Origin: Ilex aquifolium
Lineage: Eukaryota > Streptophyta > Magnoliopsida > Aquifoliales > Aquifoliaceae
Reading direction: 5' to 3'
Assembly: GCA_951799425.1 (NCBI GenBank)
Contig: OX637402.1
Location: forward strand, 25,103,492-25,167,491
DNA: 64,000 bases
The first letter of the stretch is position 1; each line of letters begins with the position of its first letter. Position numbers and translations under genes: made by a program. Under the pieces are notes generated by a model. The model saw nothing but the letters and a program-made list of their open reading frames with translations, was not told the DNA's origin and ran no database searches. Shown here piece after piece: positions 35,822-46,600 of this stretch.

Positions 35822-36781
35822 CATAGTTTTAAAACCCGGCCCGGACATCAACCCGGTGAAGGGACCGGGTCAATGGGTCACTGGTCGAACCAATAATATA
35901 ATAAAAAATTAAAAAATAATTATAAATAATAATAAATAGGCTAAAAAATCACAATAATTATAAAAACAAAACACTAACTTTAAATCTTTAAAACCCACAA
36001 CACAGCACACTAACTTTAAACTTTAAATTATAAACTAACAGTCTAAGATATAAAACAATAAATAAAATTGTGAGTACTGAATTATAAATAACAGTCTAAA
36101 TAAATACCCATGCTACACATATTCTAAACTAAATACCCAACATTGCAAGATCAACCATGGAGATTTGTTCAAACCCATTATGTTAAACTAGCTACAAGTT
36201 TGTTCAAACCCATTGAAAGAAAGATTTTTTTTTTAATTGAAGCAAAAGATAAATTAGATAAATGGGTTGGTGGTTGATGAAAGTTGGGTTGAGGATATAG
36301 CTCGAGACTAACAGTAACAGTGAAGCAAAAGATAAATGGTCGCTGCAGGTGCTGGATTGAAGTGCAAAAATAGACAGAGAAAAAGGGGGAGAGAGAGAGA
36401 GAGAGGGAAACTCACTGGATCTTGTCTGGTCGCTGCTGGTGCTGAAGTGGAGGCTGGTCTGGTTGCTGGTTGGTGGTGGAGGCGTTGCTCACTGCTCAGT
36501 CTACTCGATTGTGTCGTCTGGTCTGGACTCTGGAACGATTTAGGACAAAACAAAAGGGGGAAAAAATGCCCAAATGGAAAAAAATCTCATATTTATAGAA
36601 ATGAAATTAAATCGGCCAGTTTGTTAAACTCGTCCGGTTCTCATGAATTTACCAGTTTTTGACCGGTTCAATGAGTTTAGTCCGGGTTTCTTGCATAAAC
36701 GATCTTTTAATTGACCCGGACCAGTTAGGGGACCGGTTCACCGGGTTCACCCGCCGGGCCGAACCGGGTTTTAAAACACTG
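35822..36781. mobile_element. Nested non-autonomous hAT-like element with perfect 8-bp TSD
   Basis: Ends CATAGTTTTAAAACCCGG and CCGGGTTTTAAAACACTG match as inverted repeats at 16 of 18 positions. Perfect CACTTAAT duplications flank it (35814-35821 and 36782-36789). CA...TG ends and the 8-bp duplication fit hAT. 960 bp, no transposase. Internal GAGAGAG and GGTGCTG-type repeats are low complexity. Confidence 0.85.
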
Positions 36782-37543
36782 CACTTAATTCTATGCCAAT
36801 TATTTTACTTTTAATTATTCAAACAATTTATAATTGATAATAATTTTAATTCAAAACTAATGAGTAATATCCCTTCTCCCTTTCTTCACTAGAATCGGCG
36901 TCACCACTCCTCTCTTTCCTCATCATCCCCGTCACTACCATCACTGAAATCTATCTCCTCAAAATCAAAATCTATATCCATCTGAAACTTCCCAACAAAC
37001 ACATTTCAACTTTTCGAACACAATGAAAATTTCCGCCCAAAATCAATCTACATAAAAAAAAAATAATACAAATGCCCATAGATATACACAACCAATTGCA
37101 GAGAGAGAGAGAGAGGGGCCCAAACCTTACACCTTACATCAAAAACAGAAAGTGACATAGAGAGGGGAAAAACAAATCAACTTCATTTTTTCTTTGTCTC
37201 TTTCTCTCCTTGCTAAATTTTTGTCATCACCGCCATGGAATGCACACAGATTAAGGTTTCGTTGGTGATATTTTGATTACGATTTTTTGTGCAGGTGATG
37301 AGACTGGTTGTAGCCATCGCTGTTCGATGATATGAATTTGATGGTGGCTATTATGGTGTAGTGGTGGGTTTGATGGTGGCCGTGGTGGTGCAGTGACAAT
37401 TAGAGATAAAACACACACACACACACAGAGAAGGATGAGGAGTATAGTAGGAAGATATATGGTTGTGAGTGAGTTATAGGCTTAGGCGTGAAGGAGAATG
37501 GTGATCAGCATAGGAAGTGGGGAGCTGTAGATGGTGGGGGAAG

Positions 37544-37546
<3 letters not shown>

Positions 37547-37594
<48 letters not shown>
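37547..37594 (+). repeat. (GA)n microsatellite
   Basis: About 24 uninterrupted GA units inside the MULE at 35597-37855. Confidence 0.95.
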
Positions 37595-37596
<2 letters not shown>

Positions 37597-38271
37597 TATG
37601 TGCATTGAAGGTGTTGGTGGAATTGATGGAGAAGTATTCGGGTTTGGTTGTTCAATTCTGACTAAGGTATGGTATATGAGTTTGGCTTAGGCTGGTTTTA
37701 TTTATTTTAAATAAGGGTAAAATAATCTTTTTAAAATTTCTGTTAGGTGTGTTAGTTGACTGACTAATAGGAGGTGTCAATGTAATATGTCATTACCTGA
37801 GGGGGTCTGTGCGTTTCAATGACAAAGTTCAAGCTGCTGTGGATGTAATTTGTCCATTTAATTAAAACAAAAACCATAGTTCAGGGGCATTTTTGAGATT
37901 TACCCACAATTAAAAGATGGATACTACACAAATTAATAAATTTTAAAGAAAATTTTAAAAATACTGAAAGGGATTTAATCCATATGTGTCCATTGATAGA
38001 TGAATTCAGATCCTTCTACTATTTTTTATTAATTTTTTTTTATCACCTATAACATATAGATGGTAAATTCACATATAATTTGTATGTCTTATTTGAATAC
38101 ATGAAAAAGTGATTTATCCTTAAAATATTTGAAAAAAAATTGTTTCCCAGAATAGTTGCAAGCATGAGGCTACAAAACTAATTCGTTACCATATCAAAAT
38201 TTATGCCCATGATTGATTTTAATTTGGATGATTTATCACCTTTGATTAAATAATAATAGTAATAAAATTTA

Positions 38272-38853
38272 GTGAAAATTGGAAGTGAGTCCCCCTAGAT
38301 GTACTTGTTTGGAGATGAGTCCGGCAAAGAAACTTATAAGGGACTAAATCCATGTTTAAAATTATATGTAATGACTTAAGTCCACTTTTTTTTTTTTATC
38401 TCAAAAATACCCTTCCTTGAAAGTAAGTTAAATTAATTTCCTATTTTGGAAATTGTTATCCCTTAATTCAAGGTCAATTAAAATATGCCAATAAAATCTC
38501 CATCATAAATTTAAAATTCAAATTCAAAGATCTTTCTCTCTCTCTCTCTCTACATATATATATATATATATATCAAATTCAAAACTCTCTCTCTCTCTAT
38601 ATATATATAAAATCTCCATCATAAATTTAAAATTCAAATTCAAACCTCTCTCTCTCTCTCTCTGTATATATATATACGCTGGGTTGTTATGAGATGATGC
38701 AAGTATAGTGGTGGCGGTGGTGTGGAGTAAAAATGAGCCATCGAAGTGGAACTTGAATGAGCTTTTGTGTGGTGGTGAGCGTTGTTGTGGAGGTGATGAC
38801 AACGTGATGGTTGACGTTGCTTGGGAGGTGACGATGGTGTGATGGTGGTAGTG

Positions 38854-38907
<54 letters not shown>

Positions 38908-39637
38908 AATTCATATTACTATTTTTTTTATTATGTTACTGTTCATGTTACTACTTTTGTTGAGTATGTTACTGTTCATGTTCCTATTATTTTGAGCATG
39001 TTACTGTTTTTGTTGAGCATGTTACTACTATTATTTTACTAAATATTAATATTCAATGTTACTATTTGTTTTGTTTTTGAATATTACTATTTTTTGTGTT
39101 TGAATGGTACTATTTTTTGCGTTTGAATTTGAGAGAAATAATTATTATTAAGTATGTTACAATTTTTGTTGAACATGTTACTGTTGTTATTTTTTAAAAA
39201 TATTAATATTGAATGTTTCAATTTTTTTTTATGTTTAAATGTTACTATTTTTTTGTGTTTAAATGTATTATTTTTTGTATCCAAATCATAACTTTTTTTG
39301 TATTTGAATGTTACTATTTTTTATTTTTAATGTTACTATATATATATATGCACCTAACCTATATATGGATATAGATAGATAAGAGAGAGGTAAGATTTTA
39401 ATGTTAGTCAAACTCTTAACCTATATATGGATATAGATAGATATGAGAGAGAAAAGATTTTAATGTTAGTCAAATTCCTAAGATTTAGGAGTTTTTAATT
39501 TTTAGTTTTATTTCACTTCTAAAGGGAAGGGATAGTATGGTAAAATTGACAAAAAACGGACTTCATAACAAATAAGTTTCCTTGACAGACTTAAGTCCAA
39601 ACAAGTCCATATAGAGGGACCGGCCTCCAAATTTCCC
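38272..39637. mobile_element. Second MULE-type element with perfect 9-bp TSD
   Basis: Perfect TAAAATTTA duplications lie at 38263-38271 and 39638-39646. Ends GTGAAAATTGGAAG and (reverse complement of the right end) GGGAAATTTGGAGG begin long inverted repeats of about 80-110 bp that share TACTTGTTTGGA/GACTTGTTTGGA and AAGAAACTTAT/AAGGAAACTTAT. The interior is repetitive: TATA/CTCT microsatellites (38530-38690, 38854-38905), a degenerate ATGTTACT minisatellite (38935-39345), and a 62-bp tandem duplication at 39355-39480. No transposase. Confidence 0.85.
38854..38905 (+). repeat. (TA)n microsatellite
   Basis: About 25 TA units inside the MULE. Open frames across it are artefacts. Confidence 0.95.
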
Positions 39638-39646
39638 TAAAATTTA

Positions 39647-40009
39647 TACGTATCAAGTTTTTATTGGATAAAAAATGAAAATATATGATACTGAAAGTGT
39701 ACATTTTGGTATCATGGCCCATGGGGCACACATGGCTGGTGAAGAAGAAAGCCCAATCAATGAAAGATAATGGAAAAATTGGGTGTGGGTATATTTCCTA
39801 AAACTTACTTGAGAAAAAGTTTACAGTTCAATTTTTTACGTTATTGAGTCCTCTTATACATAAATTTCTTGTTATTAGGTACATAATTCAGTTTATTTTT
39901 TTTTCTGCATTACTTAATTACCTTTCCTTAAATAATGTATAACTGATTGATAGTTTATTTTCTTTTCAAATATGTAAATATTTGATTTGATAATTTTGAA
40001 CATTTATTC
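39647..40009. other. Intergenic AT-rich DNA
   Basis: No gene or complete element is visible. Confidence 0.5.
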
Positions 40010-40131
40010 AAACTCCCGCTCTCTCTCTCTCTCTCTCTTTTCATATTTTCTCTCACTGTTATACTTTCTTTCTCTCACTCTCTCTCCTATTTTCTCCCTC
40101 TCTCTCCCCTGCAGGCACGTTACTCTCTCTC

Positions 40132-40480
40132 TTCCCCCTTATTTTCTCTCTTTATTGAAAAAGTATGGAAATGTAGCATACAGTTACACATGGTAGAGAC
40201 TACAAGGGTGACATCAAACAAATATATCAAAGTGTGACACCAAAGCGATAAATCAAAGAGTGAAACCAAGCAAATAAGGATAACATACAGTGACACATGG
40301 TAGATATTACAAAGAGTAACACCAAATAAATATGTCAAAGTGTGACACCAAACAGATACATATGATATTCGTGTCACTCTTTGATGTTTCTCTTTGGTGT
40401 CATACTTTGTAGTCTCTACCATGTGTCACTGTACGCCACATTTTCGTACTTCTTCAATAAAGAGAGAAAATAAGGGGTAG
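40132..40480. repeat. Foldback element with 70-bp or longer arms and internal GTGTGACACCAAA repeats
   Basis: The left arm (CCCCTTATTTTCTCTCTTTA ... GTATGGAAATGTAGC ... CACATGGTAGAGACTACAA) and the right arm (its reverse complement, 40385-40480) pair with few mismatches. The loop holds at least three AGTGTGACACCAAA-like units. CT/GA microsatellites (40019-40110 and 40535-40571) extend the inverted symmetry outward. Non-coding. Confidence 0.75.
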
Positions 40481-40487
40481 AGAGAAA

Positions 40488-40489
<2 letters not shown>

Positions 40490-40571
<82 letters not shown>
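40490..40571 (+). repeat. Compound (TA)n(GA)n microsatellite
   Basis: About 22 TA units, then about 18 GA units, at the right edge of the foldback element. Confidence 0.95.
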
Positions 40572-40573
<2 letters not shown>

Positions 40574-40580
40574 ATGGTGC

Positions 40581-41339
40581 CTTGATTATGAGTAAATATT
40601 GAATGAAATGGTGATACCATGTCAACAATGTTGACGTGGTATCACCAACCAATAATAAAATATCAAGTCAGTAAGGTGAACCCCACTTGAGTAGTTATTT
40701 GCTTACATGGAGAAAGAGTGGGTAGTTATTTGCTAGGGTTGATTATTAATTTTGGTGGGTCCATTTATTTATTTGTTTTGATATTACTAGTTGGTGATAC
40801 TACGTTAGCATTACCACGTGATATCACTGTTGTAATAAATATTTTCTCATTGATTACGGAGGGGAGCGAAAGAGTTTGAGAGAGAAAATAGGGGAAGAGA
40901 GTAAGAGAGAGAAAATATGGAAAGAGAGAGAAAATAGGGAGAGAGAGAGATAGAGTTTGATGCGTCAGTGAGATAGTAAGTCTACTTAGAGGGTGCTTCA
41001 GTCATTTTGCCTCAAAAATGGATTTTTATTCAAAATATTTTTCTAAATGGACTTTTATTCAAATAAGTCCTAAAAATTGTACTGATTTCCATTTTTTCCC
41101 AAAAATTATACATTTATTATAGCCCATGTATTAAAAAAAACAATGATAATATATAGATATTATGGGTGTGATATACCCAAGACACATATAAGATGGTTAA
41201 TTAGTGATATGCCTTAAAGTGCTCGAAAAAATTAGGGGCCCCAAATGGAGTTTTTGTTGGCACTGGGCAAAGCATTAAAAGAGGATTTTTAAAAAATAGG
41301 TACTCTTGCCCCTTTACTTGGAAATTGCTTTTGATCGTG
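40581..41339. other. Intergenic DNA with a probable MULE end
   Basis: 40970-41100 (GGACTTTTATTCAAATAAGTC and TTTCCATTTTTTCCC) resembles the right end of the 38272-39637 family; no left end was found. Several GA-rich tracts lie at 40860-40950. No gene. Confidence 0.4.
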
Positions 41340-41617
41340 TGTGTGTGTGTGTTTTTTTTTTGATCAAGCGAAATGGGGAAGAGGGGAAGGCAGTGATTCT
41401 TTTTGGGCGTGGCCATGAGAGTCTCTCCCGATGTGAAATGTTCGGTTCGCCATAACTATAGACCCGTTTAGAGTAAACCGTCACCATACCACCACCGAAA
41501 CCTAAGTAGTAAGACATGCAGATCCCGTGAATTGAACCCTGTTTGATAACCATTTGGAAGTCAATTACGACTCTTATACGGACATGTCTTACCACTAGAC
41601 CACCAACTCCAGTGGTT
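41340..41617 (-). mobile_element. tRNA-derived SINE
   Basis: On the minus strand an A box in TGGTCTAGTGGTAAGAC (near 41590-41607) is followed about 50 nt later by a B box in GGTTCAATTC (near 41538-41547), then a roughly 180-bp tRNA-unrelated body and an A-rich/(AC)n tail (41330-41361). This is the layout of a Pol III-promoted SINE. I cannot assign it to a named plant SINE family. Confidence 0.6.
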
Positions 41618-41893
41618 CATCATGTGTTGGTTATTATATTTTCTCTACATATTCTTTAGCACAGTATGAAAATGTGTTTTAGGATGCGATCATTTAGAGT
41701 GAAGAAGATCCAATGTTTTTGTTGTCTGCACTTTAATTTGATCAATGAATTCCTATCAGCTTCCAACCTCAGAAAAAAAATAAAATTTGCATTATTGAAA
41801 CGCTAGGAAAAGAGAGAGTAGATAAATATGATGTAGTCCACTCGATGATTTAAAATAGTTCTTTTGGAAAACCCTTATATTTATTCAGCTTAT

Positions 41894-42306
41894 GAGCATT
41901 AGAACAACTCTAACCCAACTCTCTATTTTAGCTACTCAAAATATATTTAAATATTACATTCTCTATTTTAGAGAATCACTTTTACAAGTTCACTCCAACC
42001 ACGTTCTCTATTTCAGTTAACTACTTCACCTAACTTTCACCGACTTCCAATAATTTAAAGGGTATTGCAACATACTTCCAATAATTTAAAGGGGATTGCA
42101 ACATATATAGAGAGAGATAGAGAGAAAAAGAGGTAGATAAAGATAGATAGAAAAAGAGGTAGAGAGAGAATTTAGAGAGGCTAAATAGTTCTCCACATTT
42201 ATCCCAAATAGAGAGTTGGATAGACAGTGGGTCAGAGAGTTTTTTTTATTGTTTGGCTAGCTAAAATAGCTAAAAATAAGAAATAGAGATTGAATTGAAA
42301 TTGCTC
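41894..42306. mobile_element. Second Tourist-like MITE, related to 30960-31780
   Basis: The left end GAGCATTAGAACAACTCTAA and the right end AATTGCTC are diverged inverted repeats. TTA lies at 41890-41892 and 42307-42309. Internal TAGCTACTCAAAATATAT and TTCACTCCAACCACG.TCTCT match the MITE at 30960. Shorter and more diverged. Confidence 0.6.
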
Positions 42307-43429
42307 TTACAAGCTAATGTTTGATATTTTCATTTTAACAATTTGCTTTATCTATTTTTCCACGAACAATAATGCTCAGACCTAATTTGTTAATCTAATC
42401 ATTCATAATTATTAGATTGATCGTGAACCCCCTTTTTTCTGGGACCTGCAATCAATCTAATAATTGGTACATAAGCAAATTAGGTCTAAAAAACATTATT
42501 ATTTTTCTAGAGGGGTAAACTTATGAGATAGAAAAAAAAAAGAGACGGTATCAAATTCAATGTTGAAGAAAAATCCGATCAATAATTTTTAAACATGACT
42601 TAATCTGTCAATAATTACGCAGCTAAATTCTTTAATATGCATTGCAAAATGGATCGTATCCCACGCACTCTCTTTGGTTGCATTATCTTATCCGAAATTT
42701 AATATTCTTCTTAGTAAAGGTAATTTCATAATACCTGGGGATAAGCTTATAATTAATAAAAGTTTTCTTCCATTTGACATTATCTGATATGAAATATCTG
42801 GAAAATACCGAATCACCCTTCAACAAGAAATACAAAAAAAATCACCCTTTTTAAATGTAAGAATATACACTCAGAATTTACAGAAGAAAGAAAAAGAAAC
42901 TCTCAAAATATTGCATTATTGACTAGATGGATTAAAATTTTAGTACATAGGACAATTTATAAGTATCCTCAAATCCCTAAGGTTCCCCAAACAGACCCAA
43001 ATCCCTAATTTTAAGTTTACCGAAAACAATGATACACATGTTTAATGGAATTAGGAAAATTGACATGGTTTAAGCAGCAAATCATTATAGAATATTTCTA
43101 ATTAAAATTTTATCTTAACAAAAATAAAGGAAAACGCTACACAACTAAAATGGAACCCAAAAATTATAACCTAAATGCAGATCATCCATTGGATGAGTGG
43201 ATCCCACTAAAAAAGTTGATAGGGTCCACTTATCTAAGGGATGATATGAGTTCCAAGGAAAGGAAAAAAGAGAGAGAATGTTATGCATTTGAATTGCAAT
43301 TTTTTAGGTTTCATTTGATTTAGATGTCAATATCATTACTCAAAAATAAAATATAGAAATGAGTAATTCTTGTTCTAAAGCAATCCTAGAGACATGGTAG
43401 GGATAATCCTTGTGATTTCTAAGATGGTA
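42307..43429. other. Intergenic DNA upstream of the YUCCA gene
   Basis: Includes a MITE copy at 42368-42500 and a palindromic patch near 43180-43250 (GGATGAGTGGATCCCACT and AGGGTCCACTTATC). No gene is seen. Confidence 0.5.
42368..42500. mobile_element. Short MITE of the AATAATGCT family, copy 3
   Basis: The left end AATAATGCTCAGACCTAATT and the right end AAATTAGGTCT...ACATTATT are inverted repeats. Internal TCATTCATAATTATTAGATT is shared with copy 1. Confidence 0.7.
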
Positions 43430-43553
43430 ATGCATTTATATAGCTAAACAAACAAGGAAAGTTTATAAATAGCTCAAATGATGAGGTATAAGATAGTTAT
43501 GCATTTATATAGCTAAACAAACAAGGAAAGTTTTTAAATAGCTCAAATGATGA
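43430..43553 (+). repeat. Tandemly duplicated 55-bp promoter segment upstream of YUCCA
   Basis: ATGCATTTATATAGCTAAAC... occurs at 43430-43484 and again at 43499-43553 (period 69) with one difference. It ends about 110 bp before the start codon. Confidence 0.85.
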
Positions 43554-43604
43554 CAAATAAGGGCTAATCTGTCATTTTTATCCCACTTCTTGACAATTTA
43601 CCAC

Positions 43605-43618
43605 CTATATATATATAG
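43605..43618 (+). promoter_or_regulatory. TATA box of the YUCCA-type gene
   Basis: CTATATATATATAGG lies 45-58 bp upstream of the ATG at 43663, giving a short leader. Confidence 0.65.
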
Positions 43619-43662
43619 GCACTGGGCTTCCTCATAGTAAGGGTAGAGAAAAAATAGTGAAA

Positions 43663-46600
43663 ATGGTGCAAGAAACAGTAGTAGTCATTGTAGGTGCGGG
43701 TCCAGCTGGTCTAGCAACCTCAGCTTGTCTCAATCGTCTTAATGTCCCAAACATAGTTTTAGAGAGAGAAAATTGCTGTGCTTCTCTCTGGAAAAAGAGG
43801 TCCTATGATCGGTTAAAACTTCATCTTGCAAAAGGGTTTTGTCAACTTCCATATATGTCCTTCCCTTCTCATGCACCTACATTTATCCCAAAGAGTGGTT
43901 TCATCCAATACTTAGACAACTATATATCCACTTTTAATGTGTATCCATTGTACCATTGGAACGTTGAGGCTGCATCGTTCGATGGGGTTGTGGCAAAATG
44001 GCGCGTCGTGGCAAAAAATTTGCTTTCGAATGAAGCTGAAGAATATGTGGCTAAGTTTCTTGTGGTCGCGACAGGTGAAAATAGTGAAGGTTTTATTCCA
44101 AAGGTGCCGGGGTTAGAAAGCTTTAGAGGGGAGGCCATGCATTCTAGTCAATATGAGAATGGAAAGAGGTTTTGTAACAAAGATTGCTTGGTTGTTGGTT
44201 GTGGGAATTCTGGAATGGAGATTGCCTATGATTTGTCAAACTCGGGTGCTAGGACCTCCATTGTTGCTCGTAGCCCTGTAAGTTTACATGTCTATAAGAT
44301 ATACACTAGCAGTAACCCATGCGATGCATGGAATACATATCTAATAAGACATACATACACAAATAGATATCTGACATCCAAGTTTTGGTAATCCTTTATT
44401 GGGTAAAGACTGAACATGTATTGGAATTTGATTTAAGATTGCAAGTTTCCTTACTATATGTTGGAGTTATTTCCTAATTTATTAGGGTTTTACTGTTTCC
44501 TAGTTTATTAGGGTTTTCCTTAATTTATCTTTATTGTACCTTTATTATTTGACTATATATACGGGGCTCTACACTTAGTCTGTATCCCTTTTTTTCATTC
44601 ACGTTTATTCTAAGTTGGTATCAGAGCCAGACCCTGACCCTAACCCCCCTCCCTAACCTTCATCCTAACCCTAGCCTCCACCGAGACTGCCTCACCGGCA
44701 AACTGCCTTCAGCCATAAGCAAAACCAGCCACTGCCCAAACCACCCAGGCCATCAACTGCCCAGCGAACCAAACCAGACAGCCAAACATACCGACTGTCC
44801 AGACCTACCAGACCACCGCAGGACTGCAAAAGCAAAACAACCAGCAACGCCTCCTCACCAATAAGCCAAGCTCCGACAAACCTACCAACCTGCAACTCCA
44901 CACCGACAAACCCATCAACTTCACTGACAAACCCATCACCTACACCGACTGCCCAGGCCACACCGACTCAAGCTAACATCAACCCAAGTCTTCACCTACA
45001 CCGACTACCGGTCTTCAGCAAACCAGCCCAATGTTGAGTCGTGTTTTTTGTCACAGCTTCGTGTTTTGTCTTCGTGCTCCTGATTATTTGGGACCGTAGG
45101 ACCTTTTAAGAGGAGTTGAATCCTCTTCTCTGGTGATCTATTTTTTGATGCAGTAGATCACTTATTTACCTTTATTGAATTTCTTTATTGGATTTCTGGG
45201 CACTGTGACCTTGATTATTTGGGAGCTTTCTGAATCCTCTTTATCTGTCGTTACTGTTCGACTGGAGGTATATTATTCTCCCTTATTTTGTTCCTCTATT
45301 TATCGTAGAGTTGTTTTTTTTGTCACGGGTGCCCTAGTATTATTGATGATATGACTGCTACTGAGGGAGTTGAGACCCCTACCGTTGAGACATCTGTTAG
45401 TACTTCCACCGGGTATAGAGATCGACAGCGCTCGGCCCAGCGCCGTCAGGGTACCCCACATCAGCGTAGACATGGGGATTCTCGTCAGTGTGATTATTGT
45501 GGCCGACTAAGACATCTCAGGGCTACCTGTTGAAAGCTCCATCCGGAGCTTAAGCCGCCTCCTCGCAGCCGTACTGCTGCCATTGTTGAGGCACCACCAC
45601 CCACAGTCATTGCTCCTACTACTACTGTTATTGCTCCTTCTTGGCAGAGTGATATAGATGCTATCACTTCTCGCTTAGATATACTTATGTCAGCCTTGAC
45701 TTCTCAAGGTTCGACTACTACTGCTGCGACTACTACAGGTATACCTCGTGCATTTCATACTTGCGCCAGTCCGTCTCCCCTTTGGATGCTGGACTCGGGT
45801 GCTAATGGTCATATGACAGGTGAGGCCCATCATTTCACCTCTTTTGACGAGAAGTTACATACTCAAGTTCAGTTAGCAGATGGTACACATGCCCCTATTG
45901 TTAGTAGGGGTACAGTCCGCCTCCCAGATGGCTTTACATTACGTTCGGTGTTTCATGCGCCAAAGCTGGCCATGAATCTTTTATCTGTACATCAGTTAGC
46001 CAGAGATTTTCACTGTGCGGTTGTGTTCTTATCTGATTCGTGTTATTTGCAGGACCTGAGTAGCAGGAGGATTATTATCAGGGGACATGAGAGAGATGGA
46101 TTGTATTATCTAGGCGATCCACCTCCGGTTTCACCAATTTCTCCACCTCCATCTCCATCTCCATCACCTGCTTTATCTTTATCTGTTCCTAGCTTGCATG
46201 CTAGTATTTTACCTAGTACTTGTCGTTATGATTTTTCATCAAAAACTGTTCAGTTATGGCATGACCGTTTTGGGCATACAAATTTTAAATATTTATGTAT
46301 GTTATTTCCTACTTTGAGCAAAGCTTGTGTTAGTGGTAAACTTGACTGTGTTATATGTTCCCTATCAAAATATGTTCGGACTAGTTATATTCCTCGCATG
46401 CACCAGTCACCCAAACCATTTGACCTAATACACTCTGATATTTGGGGACCCTCTCCTGTTACTGCTCTGTCAGGTGTTCGATACTATGTGACATTTATAG
46501 ATGACCATACCCGTTGTACTTGGGTCTATCTTTTGCATAGGAAGTCTGATGTACTCCCTGTCATCACTCAATTTCTCCAGATGATTAAGACACAATTCGA

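Larger units (their letters stand above)
35597..37855. mobile_element. Mutator-like (MULE) non-autonomous element with nested hAT
   Basis: Terminal inverted repeats run about 85 bp (GGGTAAATTACATTC at the left; reverse complement GGACAAATTACATCC at the right, with TGTCATT, CACA.ACCCC and GACATATTACATT shared further in). Flanks TTTTAATTA (35588-35596) and ATTTAATTA (37856-37864) are a 9-bp target duplication with one change, diagnostic of MULEs. About 1.29 kb without the nested element. It holds a (GA)n tract at 37547-37594 and a C-rich non-coding interior that may be captured DNA. No transposase. Confidence 0.75.
35278..37905. mobile_element. Outer foldback MITE, split by a MULE
   Basis: The left arm 35278-35400 and the right arm (35530-35596 continuing at 37865-37905) are inverted copies: TTTATCCCTTAAA against TTTAAGGGATAAATT, and GGATAACTCTCC against the reverse complement of GAGATTTACCC. 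Joining 35596 to 37865 restores a continuous right arm, so the MULE at 35597-37855 inserted into it. No clear target duplication for the outer element. Confidence 0.6.

Noticed and set aside
36308..36662. Two overlapping open frames of 81 and 108 codons
   Set aside because: Inside the nested hAT element; low-complexity, antisense to each other.
38524..39042. Open frames rich in YIYIYI or ERERER
   Set aside because: Translations of (TA)n and (GA)n microsatellites inside a MULE.
39352..39480. Possible CRISPR-like or ordered repeat array
   Set aside because: Only a 62-bp tandem duplication with two units; a plant genome with no cas genes.
43657..43662. GTG start two codons upstream of the YUCCA ATG
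   Set aside because: Plant nuclear genes start at ATG; the GTG only extends the open frame.
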